Shown piece after piece: positions 58,050-64,000 of a DNA stretch of 64,000 nucleotides (the first letter of the stretch is position 1; every line of letters begins with the position of its first letter). The stretch comes from Pelomonas sp041914785. GTDB taxonomy: Bacteria; Pseudomonadota; Gammaproteobacteria; Burkholderiales; Burkholderiaceae_C. Under the pieces are notes generated by a model, which had not been told where the DNA came from, ran no database searches, and saw only the letters and a list, made by a program, of their open reading frames with translations. Location of the stretch: positions 1 to 64,000 of the forward strand of contig JAYSCT010000003.1 in assembly GCA_041914785.1 (NCBI GenBank), given 5' to 3'. A program made the translations under genes and the position numbers.

Positions 58050-58748
58050 TCAGCGCGTGGCGACGGGCTCCCAGACCAGCGCGAGCGCGAGCGCGGCTTC
58101 CGTGACTGCCCGGCCCAGCGGCGTGGCCGGGTCGGGCCGGCGCAGCCGCGGCACGGTACCGCTGAGGTCCAGGCTGCCCACCACGGTGCCCTGGTGCAGC
58201 ATCTCGTAGCCGACGGCCGCGGTCTGCGGCTGCGGGCTGCCGTCCAGCAGGTGGGCCGAGCGCAGGCCCACGGTCAGCTCGCCGCGGCGGTAGGCGCCTT
58301 CGCGGCTGAGCTTGCCGCGGCGCATCTGGCCCTCGCCGATCTGCAGCATGGCCGCAGGCCCCGAGCCCCATTTGCAGCTCAGCACCCAGGGCTTGCTGTC
58401 GGTGAGGCGGCCGTTGGCGCTCTGCTCGGGCGTCCAGCCCTCGCAGCTCACCGCCGCGTCGCCGGCGCTGAAGCTCAGCGGGGCGCGCACGCCGGCGGGC
58501 AGCGGGGCGAACAGCGACAGCCGCTCGGCGCCGCGCTCGTAGCGCACGCGCTGGCCGCTCAGCGTGAACTCGCCCTGCCGGCCCCAGCCGGCCTTGCCGA
58601 AGCTCTCCTGCGCCACGCCCGCCACCGACGGCGGCTGGGCCATGCCTGCCGACGCGGGCGGGCTGACCGGCCGGCCCTCGCGCACGGCGGCACAGCCGGC
58701 AAAGAGCAGCAGGGTCGACGCGGACAGGGCAAGCAGGTGTGGACGCAT
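58050..58748 (-). CDS. lipoprotein, 232 aa
   Basis: Lipobox LFAGC after a hydrophobic signal. Mature part: VAQESFGKAGWGRQGEFTLS, then GEGQMRRGKLSREGAYRRGE and VPRLRRPDPATPLGRAVTEA, matching the broken paralogue downstream. No known family. Two Cys (AVSCEGW, VLSCKW) are kept in both copies. Start at ATG 58748. Confidence 0.72.
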   Translation of the reverse strand: MRPHLLALSASTLLLFAGCAAVREGRPVSPPASAGMAQPPSVAGVAQESFGKAGWGRQGEFTLSGQRVRYERGAERLSLFAPLPAGVRAPLSFSAGDAAVSCEGWTPEQSANGRLTDSKPWVLSCKWGSGPAAMLQIGEGQMRRGKLSREGAYRRGELTVGLRSAHLLDGSPQPQTAAVGYEMLHQGTVVGSLDLSGTVPRLRRPDPATPLGRAVTEAALALALVWEPVATR

Positions 58749-58966
58749 GGGCAGACGGAACTTCGAAAAGGAGTGCTCCACTCTAGAGCCGCACCTGGCG
58801 GACAGCTGTTACCCGACGTTGCTTGCGTGAAGGAGGGTCTGCGGCACCGTCCGTCGCCGAGGGCGGCAGCCGGTCGCGCATCCCGCGCAGCCGGTCGCAG
58901 CCGCCTCGCGCCGGCGCCCGCCAGCGGGCACGCTGCGAAGCTGCCTTCCCACCCGCCAACACCGCC

Positions 58967-59491
58967 ATGACGCACCTCCTGACCTTTCGCCTGCGGCTCG
59001 CCGCCCTCGCCCTGCTGGCCGAGGCCCTGCACCTGGGCTGGGAGGCGCTGCACGGCGGCATCGTCACCCACCACGTGCTGCAGCGGGCCGACCTGCCCGG
59101 TCTGTCCAACGCCTGGGGCCTGCTGGTGCTGCCGGCGCTGGCGGCCTGGGCCGCGGGCCGGTGGCCGCGCGCCTCGGCGACGTGGCCTGCAGGGCGCGCG
59201 TGGCGCCCCGTCGCGGTGGGCTTCGCATTGCCGCTGCTGCTGGGGGCCGCGCTGTCGCTGAGCTTCCACCTGCAGCTGCAGGCGCTGACCGAGGCGGTGT
59301 TCTTCAGCCTGCTGCTGCTCGCGCTGCTGCTGCCGGCGCACCGGCCGGAGAGCCTGTTCGGCTTCGTGCTCGGCATGAGCTGGACCTTCGGCGCGCTGCT
59401 GCCGCTGGGCGTGGGCGGCATCCTCGCCGGGCTGTCGTGGGCGGTGCGCGGCGCGGTCGGGCGGCTGTGGCACGCGCTGCGGCCGGCCTGA
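58967..59491 (+). CDS. multi-pass membrane protein, 174 aa
   Basis: About five hydrophobic segments (LAALALLAEALHLGWEAL; LLVLPALAAWAAG; ALPLLLGAALSLSFHL; FFSLLLLALLL; FGALLPLGVGGILAGLSWAV). Conserved-looking His near the first segments. No family recognised. The start is set at ATG 58967. Confidence 0.65.
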   Translation: MTHLLTFRLRLAALALLAEALHLGWEALHGGIVTHHVLQRADLPGLSNAWGLLVLPALAAWAAGRWPRASATWPAGRAWRPVAVGFALPLLLGAALSLSFHLQLQALTEAVFFSLLLLALLLPAHRPESLFGFVLGMSWTFGALLPLGVGGILAGLSWAVRGAVGRLWHALRPA

Positions 59492-59530
59492 GAGCTTGAG
59501 AGCCTTTCACCCATGCCCGCCTTGCACGCC

Positions 59531-59611
59531 AAAACGCCCTCGCCCGTCGTTGCAAATGCTCGCCATAGCCCGAGCTATGGCTGCGCTTTGCGCCTAGTTC
59601 GAGGGCGTTTT
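59531..59611. repeat. dispersed palindromic repeat, copy 2
   Basis: Outer arms AAAACGCCCTCG and CGAGGGCGTTTT are perfect. The core has the same CGTTGCAAATGCTCGCC (59548-59564) as copy 1, then CCATAGC/GCTATGG around CCGA, then GGCTGCG and TTTGCGCC. The stems differ from copy 1 but each pairs within its copy. Confidence 0.85.
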
Positions 59612-59675
59612 GACGCGCCTTTCGGGCACGGCCGAAAAACTCCCAAGCTCTGAGCGCCCCGGCCGCAAGGCGCGC

Positions 59676-61907
59676 TCAGGGCGTCTGCAGCGGCACGTCC
59701 GACGCCGCGTCCTCCGGCGCCGACGCGGCCACACCGATGCGGGCGATGGCCAGGTCGCCGGCGAACTCGCTGTAGAACCAGTCGTCGCCCACCTTCACGA
59801 GGCCGCCGTCCTCGGGTGGCGCCAGCAGCATGTTGGGCTGGCCCTTCAGCGCGACGGCCATCGTCGCGGCCCAGACGGGCAGCGCCAGCCCGCCGCCGCT
59901 CTCGCGCTCGCCCAGCGACTTCGGCTTGGGGTAGCCGATCCACACCGCGCCGGCCCGCGAGGCCTGGAAGCCGCAGAACCAGGCGTCCACGGCGTCGTTG
60001 GTGGTGCCGGTCTTGCCGTACAGGTCCCAGCGGCCCAGCATCGCGCTGGCGCGAGCACCGGTGCCCTCGCGCGTGACAGCGGCCAGCAGCTGCGACGTCA
60101 TGAACGCGTTGCGCGCGCTGACGGCCGTGCGCGGCTTGGGCGGGTCGGCCTGCCAGAGGGTCTCGCCCTGCGCGTCCTGCACCTTCTGGATCAGCCAGCC
60201 GGTGGGCAGCTGGCCCGCGTTGGCGAAGGCGCCGTAGGCCTGGGCCATCTGCAGCGGCGTGACGTCGCCGGTGCCCAGCGCGATGGTCAGGTTCAGCGGC
60301 TGGCGTTCTTCATCCAGCCCGAACCTGGCCGCCCAGCCGCGCACCCGCTGCGGGCCCAGCGCCTGCGCGACGCGGATGGTCACCATGTTCTTGGAGCGCG
60401 CCAGGCCTTCGCGCAGCGTCAGCGCCGGCTCGTACTGGCCGTCGTAGTTGCGTGGCGACCAGTCGCCCTGCACGAAGGGCTCGTCGCTGACCAGCGTGCC
60501 GGCCCAGCCGCCCTGCTCGATGAGCGCGGAATAGACGAAGGGCTTGAACGCCGAGCCGGGCTGGCGCCAGGCCTGCGTGGCGGAGTTGAACTGGTTGCGC
60601 GTGAAGTCGAAGCCGCCCACCAGCGCGCGGATGGCGCCGGTGGCCGGGTCCAGCGTGACGACGGCGCCCTCGGCCTGCGGCGTCTGGCTGAGCTGCCACT
60701 GCTTGTTGGACTCCAGCACCCGCACCACCGCGCCGCGCGGCGCGCCCTGCAGCGCACGCAGCGCCGCGCCCTTGAGCGTGATGCGCTCGCCGTCGGCCAG
60801 CACCAGCGCGGCGGCGCCCTTGTCCTGCGACAGCAGCACGGCGGTGCGCAGCTCGCCCAGGTCGGGGTAGGCGTCGAACGCGGCGTCCAGCGCATCGTCC
60901 AGGCCGTCGCCCGCGGGCAGCGGCACGGTCGCCTCCGGGCCGCGGAAGGGCTGGCGGCGCTCCAGCTCGAACAACGCATGCCGCAGCGCCTGCTGGGCCG
61001 CGGCCTGTTCGGCGTACAGCAGCGTCGTCGTCACGGTGAGGCCGCGCGTGTAGGCGTCCTCGCCGTAGCGGGCCACGATCTCGGCTCGCACCTGCTCGGC
61101 CGCATGGTCGGCCACGCCGGCCAGGCGCTTGGGGCGCTGGATGGCCAGCGGCTGCTCGCGCGCGGCCTTGGCCTGCTCGGCCGTGATGAGGCCCACGCTG
61201 GCCAGCCGCTCCAGCACGACGGCCTGGCGGCGCCGCGCGCGCTCGGGGTAGAGCGCCGGGTTCAGGCCGTTGGGGTTCTTGGGCAGGCCGATCAGCAGCG
61301 CCACCTCGGCGGTGGAGAGCTTGTCCAGCGTCTTGCCGTAGTAGCGCTCGGCCGCCGCGGCGAAGCCGTAGGCGCGGTTGCCGAGGTAGATCTGGTTCAT
61401 GTAGATCTCGAGGATCTGCTGCTTGCTCAGCGCATGCTCGATCTTGATGGCCAGCAGCGCCTCGACGATCTTGCGCGTCCAGCGCTGCTCCTTGCTGAGG
61501 TAGGTGTCGCGCGCGAGCTGCTGCGTGATGGTGGACGCGCCGTGCAGCGGGCCGCTGTGCGTGAGGTTGCGCAGGAAGGCCCGCGCGATGCCGCCGAAGT
61601 CGATGCCCGCGTGCGTCCAGAAGTCGCTGTCCTCCACGGCCAGCAGCGCGTCCTGCATGGGCTTGGGGATGTCCTTCAGCGGCACGAAGCGGCGCCGCTC
61701 GGCACCGAACTCGCCGATGAGCTGGCCGTCGGCGCTGAGCACGCGCAGCGGCTGGTGGGGCTGGTAGTCGGTCAGCGTGTCAAGCGCGGGCAGCTGCACC
61801 CAGATGAAGGCCGCCACGATGGACCCCAGCAGCAGGATCGCCACCGGGATGCCGACGAGCGCACTCAGCCAGGGGCGTTGGACGAAGAACTTGAGCATGG
61901 CGCGCAT
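59676..61907 (-). CDS. class A penicillin-binding protein (PBP1A type), 743 aa
   Basis: One N-terminal membrane helix (ALVGIPVAILLLGSIVAAFI), a GT51 transglycosylase (ALLAVEDSDFWTHAGIDF with the catalytic Glu, and GASTITQQLARDTYLSKEQR), and a transpeptidase with S-x-x-K (GSAFKPF), SKN and KTGTT. Polymerises and cross-links peptidoglycan. Shorter than E. coli PBP1A, without the extra insert domains. Confidence 0.94.
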   Translation of the reverse strand: MRAMLKFFVQRPWLSALVGIPVAILLLGSIVAAFIWVQLPALDTLTDYQPHQPLRVLSADGQLIGEFGAERRRFVPLKDIPKPMQDALLAVEDSDFWTHAGIDFGGIARAFLRNLTHSGPLHGASTITQQLARDTYLSKEQRWTRKIVEALLAIKIEHALSKQQILEIYMNQIYLGNRAYGFAAAAERYYGKTLDKLSTAEVALLIGLPKNPNGLNPALYPERARRRQAVVLERLASVGLITAEQAKAAREQPLAIQRPKRLAGVADHAAEQVRAEIVARYGEDAYTRGLTVTTTLLYAEQAAAQQALRHALFELERRQPFRGPEATVPLPAGDGLDDALDAAFDAYPDLGELRTAVLLSQDKGAAALVLADGERITLKGAALRALQGAPRGAVVRVLESNKQWQLSQTPQAEGAVVTLDPATGAIRALVGGFDFTRNQFNSATQAWRQPGSAFKPFVYSALIEQGGWAGTLVSDEPFVQGDWSPRNYDGQYEPALTLREGLARSKNMVTIRVAQALGPQRVRGWAARFGLDEERQPLNLTIALGTGDVTPLQMAQAYGAFANAGQLPTGWLIQKVQDAQGETLWQADPPKPRTAVSARNAFMTSQLLAAVTREGTGARASAMLGRWDLYGKTGTTNDAVDAWFCGFQASRAGAVWIGYPKPKSLGERESGGGLALPVWAATMAVALKGQPNMLLAPPEDGGLVKVGDDWFYSEFAGDLAIARIGVAASAPEDAASDVPLQTP

Positions 61908-62093
61908 CGTAGGGGCTGCAGCCGTGCCGCCCCTGTCAGACGGTGGCCCGTGCGGAAAGTCAGGTTGCGGCGCCCGCCGTCGCCCGCAGACTGCGCTTCG
62001 TCAGGGCCATCCTGCGCTTCGTCCGATGCCGGCTGACAGGCGCGGGGCCGATCTCTAACTTTGCGGCATCACCCCCCCCTCAAGGAGAGCCCC

Positions 62094-62447
62094 ATGAACG
62101 CGCTGCTGCCCCTGATGACGCTGCTGCTGGCCGCTGCACCGGCCTTCGCCGAACCCGCCCCGCCGGCGGCCTGCCCCGCCGCGGGCGACCAGCTGGCCGA
62201 GGCCCTCGACGCCGCCAAGCGCCGCGTGGGCCGCGACGGCGAGGTGCGCGTGCTGTTCGAGGTGGGCGCCGACGGCCGCGCCAGGCTGGTGAACCTGCAG
62301 GGCTCGCGCCAGTACCAGACACCTGTGCGCCTCGCCGTCGGCGACCTGCAATGCCAGGCCGGCATGCCGCAGCATTACGTGCTGGACATCCGTTTCACCG
62401 AGCCCGCCCGCGGGCCATCGACCCGCTGGGCCAGCGCGTCACGCTGA
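62094..62447 (+). CDS. small secreted protein with TonB C-terminal-like fold, 117 aa
   Basis: Signal peptide (LLPLMTLLLAAAPAFA) and a strand pattern EVRVLFEVGADGRARLVNLQ like the TonB/TonB-dependent energy-transducer C-terminal domain. Strong AAGGAGAG before ATG 62094. No TM anchor beyond the signal, so perhaps a periplasmic TonB-like domain. Ends overlapping the convergent amidohydrolase gene. Confidence 0.65.
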   Translation: MNALLPLMTLLLAAAPAFAEPAPPAACPAAGDQLAEALDAAKRRVGRDGEVRVLFEVGADGRARLVNLQGSRQYQTPVRLAVGDLQCQAGMPQHYVLDIRFTEPARGPSTRWASASR

Positions 62448-63284
62448 CGGCCCTGCCACGTTCAGCTGGAAAAGCGCCGCCGCGTTGCCCCACGCGATGC
62501 GCTGCGCCACCTCGGCCGGCAACTGCCCCAGCCAGGCGCGGTAATCGGCAAACAAGGCCTCGTAGTGCTGCCAGCGCGGTGTGACCCAGGTGTCAGAGCC
62601 GATCAGGAAGCGCCCCGCGTGCTGCGTCAACAGCGCGCGCCAGTCGGGCGCCAGCTGGCCGTCCAGCGTCAGCCCGGGCCGGTACGACAGCTCGCCGCGC
62701 AGGCCCGCGTGCCGGCCGAGCAGCTCGCGCACGCGCGCCACCGGTTCGCCGCCGATGCCCGTGTGCGCCCAGATCAGCGACGCGCCGGGCGCATGGCCCA
62801 GCAGCCTGTCCACGGCCACGGCGTCCACATGCGCCAGCACCGTGAGGCCGCGCTCGCGGGCCAGCTGCATCAGCGCGACGGCGGTGGGGCCATCGGCATT
62901 GGCTCTGTCGTAGAGGTGGAACTCGCCTAGGCCGCGGAACGGCCCCGCCGGGCTGCCCTGGGCCAGCAGGTCCAGCACCAGGCGGCGGATGCTGTCGTCG
63001 GCGAACCAGCCGCTGTAGTCGGCGCGGTTGCGGTACAGCCGCACGAACGGCACCCATTGCACGCCGCGCTCGGCGACCAGCCGCAGCGTGCCGTCGTTGG
63101 GCCGGCTGTTGACCAGCGCGCCGCGCACGCCGGCACGCGCCAGTCGCGCCAGCACGTCGGCCGGCGGGTGGGGATGCTGCGCGTCGTCGTTGTAGTGCAG
63201 GTGGGCGTCGAACAGCGGGCCGTCATAGCCGGATGCCCGGGCGGCCAGCGGCAGGCCGGCCAGCAGCAGCGCGCGGCGCTTCAA
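62439..63284 (-). CDS. amidohydrolase-family metal-dependent hydrolase, 281 aa
   Basis: LFDAHLHYNDDA carries the HxH motif on strand 1 of the TIM barrel, then AHVDAVAVDRLLG, IWAHTGIGG and LIGSDTWVT supply further metal ligands. A signal-like start (LLLAGLPLAARA) suggests export. The TTG start at 63284 overlaps the upstream stop (TTGA), which supports it; the frame continues upstream to 63431 without a better start. Confidence 0.75.
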   Translation of the reverse strand: MKRRALLLAGLPLAARASGYDGPLFDAHLHYNDDAQHPHPPADVLARLARAGVRGALVNSRPNDGTLRLVAERGVQWVPFVRLYRNRADYSGWFADDSIRRLVLDLLAQGSPAGPFRGLGEFHLYDRANADGPTAVALMQLARERGLTVLAHVDAVAVDRLLGHAPGASLIWAHTGIGGEPVARVRELLGRHAGLRGELSYRPGLTLDGQLAPDWRALLTQHAGRFLIGSDTWVTPRWQHYEALFADYRAWLGQLPAEVAQRIAWGNAAALFQLNVAGPSA

Positions 63285-64000
63285 ACCGCTCTTTCCGCCG
63301 CGGCGATTAGGCGGCTGATGCGGGAAACGGACAATCCCTGCTGGGCGGCGAGGTCCGTCATCGCCACACCACCCTCGGTATGGGCCAGCCACAGCGCCTG
63401 CTCGCGGATGCCGCCGGCGCGCCGCAGCCATTCGGCCCAGGGCGTGCGTGCCACGCGCCGGGGCGCGCCCGCGGCGGCGCGCATGCGGCGGGCGAAGTCA
63501 GCGTCGCCCAGGAAGATCTGCTCGCGCAACCGGCCCGGCCACAGCTGCAGCCCCGGCTCGGAGGCCACCAGCCGCGCATAGCGGTCGCCCGCCAGCCGGT
63601 GCTGCGCCGCCGTGACAGCCGGCCGGTTCAGCAGGTGGCTGTGCAGGCCGTCCACATCCAGCCACGCGGGCGCGGCCTCCAGCCCGGCCAGCGCGCGGAA
63701 GCTGGAGCCGGCCCAGTCCGCCGCGCCGTGCGACAGCCCCTCGCGCACCGGGTTCAGGTCCACCCAGCGGCAGGCATCCAGCAGGTGCTTCTCGCGGTCC
63801 ACCACCACGGCATGGAAGCGTCCGTGGAACAGCGGCCCGCTGAAGCCGTCGCGGCGCTGCCGGTGCTGGGTGTACACGCCGTTGACGTGGCGCATCAGCG
63901 CCGACAGGTTGGCGCGGCGCGTGAACAGCAGCAGGTCGTAATGGTCGGGCATCAGCGCGTAGGCCAGCGCGATGGCGTCGAAGCGGTGCAGCGCCTGGGC
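63281..64000 (-). CDS. REP-associated tyrosine transposase-like (RAYT/IS200-family), partial
   Basis: The family signature appears as LMPDHYDLLLFTRRANLSAL, VNGVYTQHRQRRDGFSGPLF, HGRFHAVVVDREKHLLDACR and WVDLNPVREGL. The HUH-type motif reads H-Y-D where the family has H-x-H, so the catalytic pair is degenerate. The frame is open to the window edge at 64000, so the N-terminus is missing. Its stop overlaps the amidohydrolase start. Such genes often mobilise short palindromic (REP) sequences. Confidence 0.8.
   Translation of the reverse strand, partial: AQALHRFDAIALAYALMPDHYDLLLFTRRANLSALMRHVNGVYTQHRQRRDGFSGPLFHGRFHAVVVDREKHLLDACRWVDLNPVREGLSHGAADWAGSSFRALAGLEAAPAWLDVDGLHSHLLNRPAVTAAQHRLAGDRYARLVASEPGLQLWPGRLREQIFLGDADFARRMRAAAGAPRRVARTPWAEWLRRAGGIREQALWLAHTEGGVAMTDLAAQQGLSVSRISRLIAAAERAV

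Noticed and set aside
59610..62036. 808-codon frame antisense to the penicillin-binding protein
   Set aside because: Shadow of a gene with complete catalytic motifs.

Overview
This is a high-GC chromosomal window from a betaproteobacterium of the order Burkholderiales, probably the Rubrivivax/Leptothrix/Roseateles neighbourhood. The evidence is the set of recognisable core genes (erpA, rpsI-rplM, srkA, msrPQ, ttcA, glmU, a bifunctional class A PBP) together with the imuA-imuB-dnaE2 cassette and a codon usage rich in GCC/CTG/CGC. No rRNA or tRNA gene was seen.

Region 1 (about 1-18,300) is an accessory block. It has visibly lower GC, short hypothetical genes on both strands, and little that is recognisable. 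It holds a Zn-ribbon/HNH-like protein, an XRE regulator, an overlapping three-gene operon of unknowns, ligD next to a DUF3606 gene (non-homologous end-joining type, no Ku in the window), a pair of coupled genes ending in a CoiA-like PD-(D/E)XK candidate, a winged-helix/nucleotidyltransferase gene overlapping a HEPN-like gene, and a transglutaminase-fold protein. It reads like a genomic island or defence/mobile cargo, but no integrase is present and its left end lies outside the window.

Region 2 (about 18,580-29,345) is core chromosome: erpA, rpsI-rplM, a GNAT acetyltransferase, a DUF2726 membrane-anchored protein, a 266-bp nested inverted-repeat element, srkA, a YCII-like protein, and the SOS mutagenesis operon imuA-imuB-dnaE2 behind a near-consensus LexA box.

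Region 3 (29,439-45,276) is a complete type I-C CRISPR-Cas locus in the order cas3-cas5c-cas8c-cas7c-cas4-cas1-cas2, a leader of about 205 bp, and a very long array. By hand count the array has 100 intact 37-nt repeats plus three decayed leader-distal ones. A RelE/ParE-type toxin-antitoxin pair sits antisense between cas7c and cas4, splitting the interference genes from the adaptation genes.

Region 4 (45,405-64,000) is again core-like. It holds a divergent DUF1348/TetR pair with twin operators, msrPQ, a MipA-like outer-membrane protein, an FAD oxidoreductase-FolB fusion overlapping ttcA, two lipoproteins, glmU, a BON protein, a phytanoyl-CoA dioxygenase-like protein, two tandem paralogous lipoproteins (one interrupted by an in-frame stop), a class A penicillin-binding protein, an amidohydrolase, and a REP-associated-type transposase (RAYT) with a degenerate HUH motif running off the right edge. 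A second copy of the dispersed palindromic repeat seen at 22,1xx lies at 59,5xx.
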